Shown here one piece after another: positions 37,607 to 49,756 of a stretch of 64,000 nt of DNA (positions within the stretch are counted from its first letter, which is position 1; the number at the start of each line of letters is the position of its first letter). The notes below the pieces were generated by a model. It was not told the origin of the DNA. It did not search any database and saw nothing but the letters and a program-made list of their open reading frames with translations. Both the position numbers and the translations under genes were made by a program. The DNA is from Pseudomonas sp. A-1 (GTDB taxonomy: Bacteria > Pseudomonadota > Gammaproteobacteria > Pseudomonadales > Pseudomonadaceae), in the NCBI RefSeq assembly GCF_004801855.1, contig NZ_SSTC01000008.1, positions 1-64,000 on the forward strand, given 5' to 3'.

Positions 37607-38064
37607 GGGACGGCGCCTTCCCCACAACCGGGGCCGATACCCCCAGCCACGGGGAAAGTTCCCCACCCCCCGACGCCAGGTACGAGGCCTCGCCTGGGGG
37701 GCAGGCGCTGCCCGCCCTTGGCTGCCGCACCTGGCGATGGCTCCGTGCCGCCTGGCACCATGCTTGCTTGGTCTCCACTGACGATACCTTTCTGCCATCA
37801 CGGGAAGCATCACGGGAAGGGCTCGATCAACGGAAGCAGTGCCCGGCCGGGAGCAACCGGCCGCGCAATCCGGTATGCACTGGAAGCACCGAGGCAAGAC
37901 CTCTCGTCCTGATCGGCTCCGCAACGGCGCCGACCCGCGCCGAGTCGCCGTTCTCCTCCGTCGTGGAGCATCCAGTCGCGGTGAACGCCATCGTTCCGAT
38001 GGTCGACGCGCGCCCGACAATGCACGCGCGTCTGCGTCTATCCGTGCAGCAGGGTGAGGACAAC
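37607..38064 (+). other. 458-base intergenic region upstream of the multicopper oxidase gene
   Basis: No gene is supported here. The first 140 bases are C- and G-rich with runs of C. A sigma-54 promoter lies at 37753-37768. Just after its predicted transcript start is a tandem pair of the 12-base unit CATCACGGGAAG (37796-37807 and 37808-37819). The remaining 245 bases are an untranslated leader with no recognised structure. The open frame that spans the region is fortuitous, since it joins the DUF454 gene's overlapping frame to the oxidase. Confidence 0.7.
37753..37768 (+). promoter_or_regulatory. Sigma-54 (RpoN) promoter of the multicopper oxidase operon
   Basis: TGGCAC-N5-TTGCT is a near-perfect sigma-54 -24/-12 element, with GG at 37754-37755 and GC at 37766-37767. 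Transcription would start near 37779, leaving a 286-base leader. A bacterial enhancer-binding protein would be needed. In P. putida GB-1 the Mn(II) oxidase McoA is controlled by the NtrC-type regulator MnxR, consistent with this promoter type. Confidence 0.75.
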
Positions 38065-41526
<3,462 letters not shown>

Positions 41527-41530
41527 GCCT

Positions 41531-41567
41531 CCCGCCCGCGCCCGGGAGTTCCCCGGACGCGGGCGGG
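41531..41567 (+). terminator. Strong GC-rich hairpin between the oxidase and Sco genes
   Basis: CCCGCCCGCG-CCCGGG pairs with CCCCGG-A-CGCGGGCGGG, with one mismatch and a short loop. It follows the oxidase stop by 4 bases. No T-tract, so it may attenuate or stabilise the mRNA rather than end it. Confidence 0.5.
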
Positions 41568-41642
41568 ATCCTGCGAAACGGACTGTCCGCGAGGGCGAAC
41601 CAGCTCCGCCCGCCAGCGGACCCAGCACGGGAAGCCGAAGCC

Positions 41643-42698
41643 ATGTCCAGCCAGCCCCGCACCGCCCGATCCGTCCTCACCACGCTGCTGCTGTCGCTCG
41701 CCCTGCTCGGCGCGCTGAGTCCGGCGGCCGCCACCTCCGCCAGCGAGAGCAGCGCGGCGAGCGGCTCCATCTCCCCCTGGGGGCGGGACTACTTCCCCAA
41801 CATCGTCCTGATCAACCAGGACGGCCAGAAGGTCCGCTTCTTCGACGACCTGATCAAGGACAAGGTGGTGGCGATCAACTTCATCTTCACCGCCTGCGGC
41901 GACTCCTGCCCGCTGGAAACCGCCCGCCTGCGCCAGGTGCAGAACCTGCTTGGCGAGCGGGTCGGCCGCGACATCTTCCTCTACTCGATCAGCATCGACC
42001 CGATCTCCGATACCCCGGAGGTGCTCAAGCGCTACACCGAGAAGTTCAACATCGGCCCGGGCTGGCAGTTCCTCACCGGCGACTACGACGAGATCAACCT
42101 GCTGCGCCAGAAGCTCGGCCTGTTCATCGACGGGGTGGACGACCAGCAGGTCGACGCCAGCGGCACCCGCGACCACAACCTGAGCCTGATCATCGGCAAC
42201 CAGAGCACCGGCCGCTGGATGAAGGCCTCGCCCTTCGAGAACCCGTACATCCTCGCCGACCGTCTCGGCAGCGTCCTGCACAACTGGAAGCAGGCCAGCG
42301 TCGTGCACAACGACTATGCCGAGGCCCCCGACGTACGCACGCCCTCGGCCGGCGAGCAGATCTACCGCACGCGCTGCGCCTCCTGCCACACCCTCGGCGA
42401 CACCCAGCAGGCCGGGCTGCGCAGCCTCGGGCCGGACCTGCTCGGCGTGACCCGCCGCCGCGACCCGGCCTGGCTCAGCCGCTGGATCAGGGAGCCCGAC
42501 CGCATGCTGGCCGAGAAGGATCCGCTGGCCATGGCGCTGCTTGAGCAATACAACCGCGTGCCCATGCCCAACCTGCGCCTGGGCGAGGTCGAGATCAGCG
42601 CCCTGCTGGCCTATCTGGAGGAAGAGAGCAACCGGCAGAACCCGCCGCAACCCCTCGTGCAGGAAAGCCACGACGCGCAGCGCCAGCACCCGCGCTAG
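41643..42698 (+). CDS. Sco1/SenC-cytochrome c fusion protein
   Basis: The 351-residue periplasmic protein has a signal peptide (LTTLLLSLALLGALSPAAA), then a Sco/SenC thioredoxin-like domain with the copper-binding cysteines C85 and C89 in IFTACGDSCPLE and a histidine in TRDHNLSLIIG. A class I cytochrome c domain follows, with heme site CASCH at 245-249 and a methionine ligand in NRVPMPNLRLGE. Sco proteins deliver copper or act as thiol redox partners. The fusion suggests electron transfer tied to copper loading of the adjacent oxidase. Start ATG 41643, 116 bases after the oxidase gene. Confidence 0.88.
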   Translation: MSSQPRTARSVLTTLLLSLALLGALSPAAATSASESSAASGSISPWGRDYFPNIVLINQDGQKVRFFDDLIKDKVVAINFIFTACGDSCPLETARLRQVQNLLGERVGRDIFLYSISIDPISDTPEVLKRYTEKFNIGPGWQFLTGDYDEINLLRQKLGLFIDGVDDQQVDASGTRDHNLSLIIGNQSTGRWMKASPFENPYILADRLGSVLHNWKQASVVHNDYAEAPDVRTPSAGEQIYRTRCASCHTLGDTQQAGLRSLGPDLLGVTRRRDPAWLSRWIREPDRMLAEKDPLAMALLEQYNRVPMPNLRLGEVEISALLAYLEEESNRQNPPQPLVQESHDAQRQHPR

Positions 42699-42701
42699 CG
42701 A

Positions 42702-42726
42702 CGGCCGGCTGCCGACAAGCCGGCCG
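42702..42726 (+). terminator. Hairpin after the Sco-cytochrome c gene
   Basis: CGGCCGGCT (42702-42710) pairs with AGCCGGCCG (42718-42726) around a 7-base loop. It is just past the stop and before lapG. No T-tract. Confidence 0.5.
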
Positions 42727-42788
42727 CGTTGCGCCTATCCTCAGAAGGGAACCGACAGGGCGTGAGCGGCGCGATGGAGCGATGCGGG

Positions 42789-43487
42789 ATGGTCACGAGA
42801 CAGCCGACCGGCAGGCGCGCGCTTGTGGGCTTCTGCCTGCTCGCCAGCCTGCTGCCCGGTCTCGCCGTGCAGGCCAACTGGGACTTCGCACGGATCATCC
42901 GACTCGCCGAGCAGCGCTACGGCGGCCTGGGCATCGGACGCGAGCGCCTCGAGCAGTGGTCGCAGCTGATCGAGCACGGTGGCGGGTTCGACGAAGCCGA
43001 GCAGCTGCGTGCGGTCAACGGCTTCTTCAACCAGGCCCTGCGCTTCACCGACGACGCCAGCACCTGGCAGCAGCTCGACTACTGGGCCACCCCCCTGGAA
43101 GCCCTGGTGAAGGGGGCCGGCGACTGCGAGGACTACGCCATCGCCAAGTACCTGACCCTGCGCCAGCTCGGCGTCCCCGGCGAGAAGCTGCGCATCACCT
43201 ACGTCAAGGCGCTGGAACTCGACCAGGCGCACATGGTGCTGGCCTGGTACGCCACCCCGACCAGCGAACCGCTGGTGCTGGACAACCTGATCCCCGATAT
43301 CCGCCCTGCCTCGCAACGCCCCGACCTGCTGCCGGTGTATGCCTTCAATGCCGAAGGCGTCTGGCTGCCGGGTGCCGGCGGCAACCAGCGCAGCGGCGAC
43401 AGCAAGACCCTGTCGCGCTGGCAGGACCTGCTGAACAAGATGCGCCACGAAGGATTTGCCCGGACCACGGGCAAGGAGGCCCCATGA
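42789..43487 (+). CDS. lapG: Periplasmic transglutaminase-like cysteine protease LapG
   Basis: LapG cleaves LapA-type adhesins near their N-terminus, releasing them from the outer membrane. The protein has a signal peptide (RRALVGFCLLASLLPGLAVQ) and the DUF920/BTLCP core. The catalytic cysteine lies in GAGDCEDYAIAKY, the histidine in LDQAHMVLAWY and the aspartate in LVLDNLIPDI. I chose the ATG at 42789 because GGAG is 9 bases upstream, giving 232 residues. ATG 42774 is possible. It overlaps lapD by 4 bases (ATGA). Confidence 0.93.
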   Translation: MVTRQPTGRRALVGFCLLASLLPGLAVQANWDFARIIRLAEQRYGGLGIGRERLEQWSQLIEHGGGFDEAEQLRAVNGFFNQALRFTDDASTWQQLDYWATPLEALVKGAGDCEDYAIAKYLTLRQLGVPGEKLRITYVKALELDQAHMVLAWYATPTSEPLVLDNLIPDIRPASQRPDLLPVYAFNAEGVWLPGAGGNQRSGDSKTLSRWQDLLNKMRHEGFARTTGKEAP

Positions 43488-45475
43488 CCCTGCTGCAGCA
43501 ACGCTTCCTCTCCATCTGCCTGTTCCTGCTGCTGGCCTTCACCGTCAGCTTCGTCGCCAGCCTGGAAAGCTCCCGCGAGCAGACCGTCGCGCAGCTGCGC
43601 TCGCACGCCCAGGACGCCGCCACCGCCCTCGGCGTGGCGCTGACGCCGCACATCGATGACCCGGCCACGGTCGAGCTGATGGTCTCCTCGATCTTCGACA
43701 GCGGCTACTTCGCCAGCATCCGCGTGCGGCGCGCGGACGACGGCGCCATGCTGGCCGAGCGGCAGATGAACCCGCGCAGCGACGAGGTGCCGGGCTGGTT
43801 CGCCCGCCTGGTGGACCTCCACGCCGAAGGCGGCGAGGCGCTGATCCAGCGCGGCTGGCAGCAGGCCGCGCGGGTCGAGGTGGTCAGCCACCCGCAGTTC
43901 GCCCTCGCCCGCCTGTGGCACGCCGCCCTGGGCAGCCTCTCCTGGCTGGCGCTGTGCGGGCTGCTCAGCGCCGCCCTCGGCGGCTGGCTGCTGCAGCGCC
44001 AGCTGCGCCCCCTCGAGCGCATGGTGGAGCAGGCCGAGGCCATCGGCCGCCGCGAGTTCATCAGCCAGCCGCTGCCGCATACGCCCGAGCTGCGCCGGGT
44101 GGTGCTGGCGATGAACCAGATGGCCGACAAGCTGCGCAGCCTGTTCGCCGAGGAGGCGGCGCGCAGCGAGCGGCTGCGCAACGAGGCCTACCAGGACAGC
44201 CTCACCGGCCTGGCCAACCGCCGCCTGCTCAACATGCGCCTCGACGCCCAGCTGCTGGCCAGCGAGCAGAACGCCGCCGGCTACCTGCTGCTGCTGCGCC
44301 TCAACGACCTCAGCGGCCTCAACCAGCGCCAGGGCGCCGGGCGCACCGATGCCCTGATCCGCGAGATCGGCGAGCGCCTGCAGCAGATTGGCGCCCGCTT
44401 CGGACACCCCGACTGGCTGGCCGCCCGCTGCCGCGGCGGCGAGTTCGCCCTGCTCGCCCCCGGCGCCACCACCGCCGAGATCGAGCAGCTGGCGGCCGAG
44501 CTCGGCGAGACGCTCGCCGGCCTGCAGGACACCGGCGCCAGCGACTGCGAGCCGGCGGCGCACATCGGCCTGACCGCCTACCAGCCGGGGGAAAGCCGCC
44601 AGGGCGTGCTGAGTCGCGCCGACCAGGCGCTGAGCCAGGCCCAGCAGCGCTACGACCAGCCGTGGGAGCGCGTGGACGAGAGCACCCCGGTCTGCCGCCT
44701 CGACCAGCACGACTGGCGCCACTGGCTGGACGAGGCGCTGGGTGAGGGCAAGCTGCAGCTGTACTTCCAGCCGGTGGTGCGCAGCGACGACCGCACGCTG
44801 CTCCACCACAAGGTGCTGGCGCGCCTGCTCGATCCGCAGGGCAAGGCCATACCGGCCGGCCTGTTCCTGCCCTGGGTCGCCCGTCTGGGCTGGGGGCCGC
44901 GCCTCGACCGGCTGATGCTCGAGCACGTCCTCGAACACCTGCGCCAGCATCCGCAGCCGCTGGCCATGAGCCTGTCCGGAGCCACCCTGCACGACCAGGT
45001 CAGCCTCGCCCTGATCCTCCACAGCCTGCGCAGGCATCCCCAGCAGGCGGGCCTGCTGACCCTGGAGCTGGACGAGCGCACGCTGCCCGGCGCCGAGCAG
45101 TTGCCGGCCCTGTGCGAGCCCCTGCGCGAAACCGGCTACGGCCTCGCGGTACAGCATTTCGGCGGACGCTTCAGCCTGATCGGCAACCTCACCCACCTCG
45201 GCCTGGCCTGGCTGAAGATCGACGGCAGCCACATCCACGGCCTCGACCGGGAAGCCGACCGGCGCGTGTTCATCGAGGCAATCCGCCGCACCACCCACAA
45301 CATCGACCTGCCGCTGATCGCCGAGATGGTGGAAAGCGAAGGCGAGGCGCAGGCCCTGCGCGAGCTGGGAGTACACGGGATGATGGGGCGCCTGATCGGA
45401 GTGCCGGCGCCCTGGCCGAAGAGCGAACAGCCCGCCACGGGAAGCGGCGTGCGCCCGGGAGCGAAGCTCGAATAG
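43484..45475 (+). CDS. lapD: c-di-GMP effector LapD (degenerate GGDEF/EAL, HAMP, periplasmic domain)
   Basis: LapD is an inner-membrane receptor that, when c-di-GMP is bound, holds LapG in the periplasm and spares the adhesin. The 663-residue protein has TM1 (SICLFLLLAFTVSFVASL), a periplasmic LapD_MoxY_N domain of about 130 residues, TM2 (near 146-170), a HAMP domain, and a GGDEF domain whose active site reads RGGEF. The EAL domain has KVLARL in place of EAL, so enzymatic activity is not expected, as in known LapD. GGAGG precedes ATG 43484. It is coupled to lapG. Confidence 0.95.
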   Translation: MTLLQQRFLSICLFLLLAFTVSFVASLESSREQTVAQLRSHAQDAATALGVALTPHIDDPATVELMVSSIFDSGYFASIRVRRADDGAMLAERQMNPRSDEVPGWFARLVDLHAEGGEALIQRGWQQAARVEVVSHPQFALARLWHAALGSLSWLALCGLLSAALGGWLLQRQLRPLERMVEQAEAIGRREFISQPLPHTPELRRVVLAMNQMADKLRSLFAEEAARSERLRNEAYQDSLTGLANRRLLNMRLDAQLLASEQNAAGYLLLLRLNDLSGLNQRQGAGRTDALIREIGERLQQIGARFGHPDWLAARCRGGEFALLAPGATTAEIEQLAAELGETLAGLQDTGASDCEPAAHIGLTAYQPGESRQGVLSRADQALSQAQQRYDQPWERVDESTPVCRLDQHDWRHWLDEALGEGKLQLYFQPVVRSDDRTLLHHKVLARLLDPQGKAIPAGLFLPWVARLGWGPRLDRLMLEHVLEHLRQHPQPLAMSLSGATLHDQVSLALILHSLRRHPQQAGLLTLELDERTLPGAEQLPALCEPLRETGYGLAVQHFGGRFSLIGNLTHLGLAWLKIDGSHIHGLDREADRRVFIEAIRRTTHNIDLPLIAEMVESEGEAQALRELGVHGMMGRLIGVPAPWPKSEQPATGSGVRPGAKLE

Positions 45476-45489
45476 GGGAGCGGGGAAAG

Positions 45490-45522
45490 GCCCGCGCCGG
45501 CGGTGAGCCGACCGGCGCGGGC
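45490..45522. terminator. Bidirectional hairpin between lapD and the adhesin gene
   Basis: GCCCGCGCCGG and CCGGCGCGGGC form a perfect 11-bp stem around an 11-base loop, between two convergent genes. No T-tract on either side. Confidence 0.6.
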
Positions 45523-45530
45523 GGGATGGC

Positions 45531-48500
45531 TCAGACGACCTTGAGCGAGCCGTCGTCGAGCATGGCGTGGATGATGCTGGCCTGGTCGGCGGAGCCGTAG
45601 GCCGTCGACAGGTTCACGCCATCGAGCACGATGGTCTGGCTCGCCGGCAGCGGCCCGGCGCCGTCGGGGTTCACCGTGAGGGTGGTGCTGCTGCCGGTGG
45701 TGAGGGTCAGGTAACTGCCCAGCACGCTGGCCAGCTCCGACATGCCCAGCGACGGATCCAGGCCGGCAAGCAGATCGCTCAGGTCGAGGCTGTCCTGCCC
45801 CGGATCGAAGTCGGTGACATGGTCGACGCCGCTGTCCCCGGCGAGCCAGACGAAGGTATCGCTGCCAGCCCCGCCGCTCAGGACATCGTCGCCGGAGCCG
45901 CCGATGAGGGTGTCGTCGCCGGCCATGCCGGCGAGGCGGTCGCTGCCGCCCAGCCCGATCAGCACGTTGTCGCCGGCGCTGCCGGTCAGCTCGTCGTCGT
46001 GCTGGGAGCCGATCAGGTTCTCCAGCCCGGTCAGGCGGTCCGTGCCGGCGCCGCCGGTATTCTGCGACTGACCGATCAGACTTTCGCTCAGGCTGACCCG
46101 CACCCCGCTCGTGGCGCTGATGTAGCTGGCCGTATCGTTGCCGGCCCCGCCGATCAGGGTGTCGTTGCCGGCGCCGCCGGCCAGGATGTCGTCGCCCGAG
46201 CCGCCGTCGAGCACGTCGTTGCCGGAGCCGCCGACGAGGATATCGTCGCCGCTGTCGCCCTTGAGGGTGCTGCCGCCCTCGCGTCCGAGCAGGATCTCGT
46301 CGAGGTAGCTGCCGACCAGCACGCTGCCGGGATCGCGCTCCAGATGCACATCCGCAGAACCCACCACGCTGCCGCCCAGACTCACCTCGTAGCTGAAGCT
46401 GCCCCCGTCGCGCTCGGTCTGCCCCCCCTCGATGAAGGTGATGGTGGAGCCGGCATCCAGCACCTGGCCGCCGCTGGCCGATGCGGCGATGGCCGCCAGG
46501 GCCAGCAGGTGGCTGTTGGGGCCGGTGTCGTTGGCCAGCAGCGCCCACTTGGGAATCGTCAGGCTGTCCGGCCCGGACTGGATCGGCACGTTGCTGAGCA
46601 CCCGGTCGTCGCGCACCACCAGCGGCCCCGAGGCGGCATCGACGATCAGCGACAGGTTCGCGCCCGCCGTATCGCCATCGTTGTCGATCAGCACGTAGCC
46701 GATGTGCTCCCTGGCCGACTGGCCGACTCCGGACGGCGGGGTGTAGACGAAGGCGCCATCGTCCATGTCGACCGCGAAGCGGCCGCCGGCGACGGTGGTG
46801 ATGGTCAGGATGTGGCTGGCCGCATCGAAACTGCCGGCACCGACCCCGCCGCTCACGCCTATGCTGCCGCCCCCGGCAGTCTGGTAGGTATAGGTGACGC
46901 CGTCCACGGTCACCGACTGCACATGACCGCCATCGGCGCCGAAACCGCCACCGCTGGTCAGGTTGCCGGCCAGCGACGCGGCCCGCACGCTGTCCACCAG
47001 GGTATCGCTGAGCTGGGCGAAGTCGGTGATGGTCTGGGCGTCGCTGCCCGCCCCGGCGGCGCCGTCGTAGGCGATCGGATCGAGCGCCGCCTCGGTCACC
47101 CCCGAGCCCATGCCCAGGGCATGCATGGTGATGCCGTTGGCCTCGAGGAAGTCGATCCAGGCGGCCTCCTCGGCGGCGGAGATGCCGACGCTGCCGGCCG
47201 GCAGCTTGGGAATGCCGTCGGACAGGAAGTAGCCGACGTTCTGCCCGTCGGGCAGCTTGCCGGCTTGCCCCCAGGCGCTGTTCATCACCGCCTGCAGGGC
47301 GGCGTCGTAGTTGGTCAGGTCGGAGTCCGACGGGTCGTCGATGGCCAGCACGGCGTCGATCGCCTCGTTGACGGATTGCCACTCGCTGCCCAGCACCTGC
47401 GCCGAGGAGCCGAAGATGACCACCTTGACCGCCACCTCACCCCGCGCCTCGTACTGCTCGAGCAGCTCGCAGATCGCCTGGCGGGCGGCCTCCAGACGGT
47501 TGTAGCCGCCGAACTGGGCCGACTCGTTCATGCTGTCGGAAACGTCGAGGACGATCAGCAGGTTGGTCTTGTTGCTCAGGGTGTTCTGCTCGTGGGCCGC
47601 CTGGTCGACGGCGCTGGGACGGTCGTCGACGATCTCGATGGCGATCTGCGCGGGTGCGGATGCGGCCGTGCCGTCGGATACCTGCAGCTCGAACAGTTCG
47701 CGCTCGACACCGGGGCCGTCCGTGGTCGGCCCGCTCAGCTGGTAGAGGTAGCTGCCGGTACCGGTCGCCGCATCGTAGCCGGTGATGGTCAGGGTTCCGT
47801 AGCTGCCGGTGAACACATGGCCGGCCAACTGGTCGATGGCGACGGTCTGGCCGTTGATGGTGACGCTGGCCAGATCGTCCAGGCCGTCCGCATCGCCCAG
47901 GCGGAAGGTGCCGCTGGCGAACTCGCCGTCGCCGGCAGCCGCCGAGCCGCCGGGCAGTCCGGCCTCGTACACGCAGTCGGCGATACCGCCGGGATTGCCC
48001 GGATCGACATCCACGGTCGGTCCGTCGTTGCTGCCGCGCAGGGTGATGGTCAGGGTGGCGCTGGCCGGGTCGCCATCGCCGTCCTGGATGCGGTAGGTGA
48101 AGCTCTCGCTGCGCACATCGCCTTCACGCAGCGCCTGGGTCGCCGCCCGCGCATTGTCGAGGAGGAAGCTGTAGCTGCCGTCGGCGTTCAGCTGCAGCGT
48201 GCCGTACTGCGACAGGACCGTCGACAGCGGGTTGTCCCAGGCGACGAAGCTGTGCCCGTCCGCCCCCGGCTGGCCATTGGCATGCAGGTCGTTGTCGAGC
48301 ACGCTGCCGGCCAGCGCATCCGTCGCGTTCTCGCGGATCTCGGGGGTATCGTCCACCGCGCGCGGAGCATCGTCGGCGATCGTCACGTCCAGCTGACGCT
48401 CCGCCGACATGTCGCCGGTGCGGTCGATGACCCGCACGACGAAGCTCTCGCCGACCACGTCCAGGCCGCCGCTCAGGCCGGCGCCGCCGAGGTGGGGAGC

Positions 48501-49289
48501 GGGACCGTCGAGGGTGTAGGTCCAGCTACCGTCGGCGGCGACCACCAGGGTGCCGTAGAGCCCCTGCACGCTGCCTCCCGCCGCCACGTTGACCCAGTTG
48601 CCACCGGCGTCGCGCACCTGCAGCGCCAGCACGCCATCCGGGGCATCCACCACGAAGCGCCCGTAGGCCGAGGTTTCCGCACTGCCCGCCTGGCTGCCCG
48701 CGGGCAGGCCGGACTCGTCAACCGCGGCCCGATCGATCAGTACCTGGGCGCTGGGATCGTCGAAATATTCGATCTCGAGCGTGGGGATGGACGGCTCCGC
48801 CTGCGGGTCCTCCGCGGGAACCAGCTCCTCGGCCTGCAGCGGGACGAAGCTCAGCGGTCCGGTCGGGAAGCCGATTTCCGGGTCGACCCGGCCGGCGGTC
48901 TCGCCCAGCAGGACGAAGGAGATGCCGCCGCCTCCGGCACCGCCAGCGTCGCCGCCGGGACCTGCCGCCGGCGGCTCGGCGCTCAGCGTCGGGTCCGCGC
49001 CCGCCCTGATCGCCTGCTGCAGCTGCTCGACGCCGCTCGCCTCCTGCCCTGCCGCGTCCTCGGCGCCCCGCTCGCCCAGCAGCCGCGTGCTCAGCACCTG
49101 GCCGCTGTCACGTCCGAGAGTCAGTTCCCCGCCATTGGCCAGCCGCACGACCACCGCCCCCTCCGCGCCGGTCTGCAGCTGCTCGCCGGCGAACAGCCGG
49201 TCCCCCTCGACCAGCACCCGCTTGCCGCCCGTCGTTACCGCGAACGCCTCGCCGACCACCTGCCTGACGACCCCGATCAACCGTGCCAT
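45531..49289 (-). CDS. Compact LapA-like RTX adhesin with VWA domain (type I secreted)
   Basis: The 1252-residue protein has the LapA retention-module N-terminus (MARLIGVVRQVVGEAFAVTT). The LapG site PAAG at 107-110 is preceded by DPT, at the same position as TAAG in P. fluorescens LapA. Beta-rich repeats follow (VDDTPEIREN, LTITLRGSNDGPTVDV), then a VWA domain at about 576-770 with the MIDAS motif DVSDS at 582-586. RTX nonapeptides (GGSGNDVLDGGSGDDILAGG) cover 1011-1060 and 1106-1145, and a type I secretion tail ends at VV. GGAGG precedes the ATG. At 1252 residues it is far shorter than LapA (about 5000) and has few repeats. It is convergent with lapD and divergent from lapEBC. Confidence 0.92.
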   Translation of the reverse strand: MARLIGVVRQVVGEAFAVTTGGKRVLVEGDRLFAGEQLQTGAEGAVVVRLANGGELTLGRDSGQVLSTRLLGERGAEDAAGQEASGVEQLQQAIRAGADPTLSAEPPAAGPGGDAGGAGGGGISFVLLGETAGRVDPEIGFPTGPLSFVPLQAEELVPAEDPQAEPSIPTLEIEYFDDPSAQVLIDRAAVDESGLPAGSQAGSAETSAYGRFVVDAPDGVLALQVRDAGGNWVNVAAGGSVQGLYGTLVVAADGSWTYTLDGPAPHLGGAGLSGGLDVVGESFVVRVIDRTGDMSAERQLDVTIADDAPRAVDDTPEIRENATDALAGSVLDNDLHANGQPGADGHSFVAWDNPLSTVLSQYGTLQLNADGSYSFLLDNARAATQALREGDVRSESFTYRIQDGDGDPASATLTITLRGSNDGPTVDVDPGNPGGIADCVYEAGLPGGSAAAGDGEFASGTFRLGDADGLDDLASVTINGQTVAIDQLAGHVFTGSYGTLTITGYDAATGTGSYLYQLSGPTTDGPGVERELFELQVSDGTAASAPAQIAIEIVDDRPSAVDQAAHEQNTLSNKTNLLIVLDVSDSMNESAQFGGYNRLEAARQAICELLEQYEARGEVAVKVVIFGSSAQVLGSEWQSVNEAIDAVLAIDDPSDSDLTNYDAALQAVMNSAWGQAGKLPDGQNVGYFLSDGIPKLPAGSVGISAAEEAAWIDFLEANGITMHALGMGSGVTEAALDPIAYDGAAGAGSDAQTITDFAQLSDTLVDSVRAASLAGNLTSGGGFGADGGHVQSVTVDGVTYTYQTAGGGSIGVSGGVGAGSFDAASHILTITTVAGGRFAVDMDDGAFVYTPPSGVGQSAREHIGYVLIDNDGDTAGANLSLIVDAASGPLVVRDDRVLSNVPIQSGPDSLTIPKWALLANDTGPNSHLLALAAIAASASGGQVLDAGSTITFIEGGQTERDGGSFSYEVSLGGSVVGSADVHLERDPGSVLVGSYLDEILLGREGGSTLKGDSGDDILVGGSGNDVLDGGSGDDILAGGAGNDTLIGGAGNDTASYISATSGVRVSLSESLIGQSQNTGGAGTDRLTGLENLIGSQHDDELTGSAGDNVLIGLGGSDRLAGMAGDDTLIGGSGDDVLSGGAGSDTFVWLAGDSGVDHVTDFDPGQDSLDLSDLLAGLDPSLGMSELASVLGSYLTLTTGSSTTLTVNPDGAGPLPASQTIVLDGVNLSTAYGSADQASIIHAMLDDGSLKVV

Positions 49290-49756
49290 GAGTCCATCCT
49301 CCTGCAGCCGCCGCCCAGCGGGGCCTGCCTGTAGCGCTGACAGTACGGGGAGGATGTCGCGAGCGAAGTCAGTCGAAACGGGGCAAAGCGGGGCGACACA
49401 GCAGCCGGTGAACGACGAAAAGCCGTCGCCCTCCTGGTTTCATCCGGATAGACCGGTCCCCCGCAATGGCAAGCTTCCCCCGGCTGGCGTCCTCGTGTTC
49501 CGCCCGTGCTTTCCGATCTGCATGGAACGGCGAATAGCTGCTTCCTGCAGATTGCCTTCTCCTAACAACCTTTGCCGGTTTCTCAGAAGACATCAGACCT
49601 TTTTTTCATATTTCTTATGAAAAACGCTTCTGAGCAGATAGTCCCGGATGTTCTTTCATTCTTGAGTAGAACGACAAAGCGCCAGGCAGCAACGGAAGTC
49701 ATAAATCTGGCGCACGACCATCAAGAGTGGACAGACACCAGCGGAAGGAGACACCC
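49290..49756. other. 467-base divergent control region between the adhesin gene and lapE
   Basis: No gene is supported. The adhesin side is GC-rich. The middle (49575-49640) is AT-rich and holds a nested inverted repeat. The lapE side carries the ribosome-binding site GGAAGGAG. Promoters for both directions must lie here. I could not identify a clear -35/-10 or FleQ box by eye. Confidence 0.7.
49582..49634. repeat. Nested inverted repeat upstream of lapE
   Basis: The outer arms CTCAGAAG (49582-49589) and CTTCTGAG (49627-49634) and the inner arms TTTTTCATA (49602-49610) and TATGAAAAA (49616-49624) are both perfect, with loop TTTCT. It lies 122 bases before the lapE start in an unusually AT-rich patch. 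It may be a regulator binding site, a cruciform or a leader hairpin. Confidence 0.6.

Noticed and set aside
37414-38064. In-frame N-terminal extension of the multicopper oxidase back into the DUF454 gene
   Set aside because: It would overlap another gene and the sigma-54 promoter, and the signal peptide begins at 38065.
45567-49334. 1255-codon open frame opposite the adhesin gene
   Set aside because: It is the complement of repeated GC-rich adhesin sequence and has no recognisable domain. The minus-strand adhesin has an ATG with GGAGG and clear LapA-type motifs.
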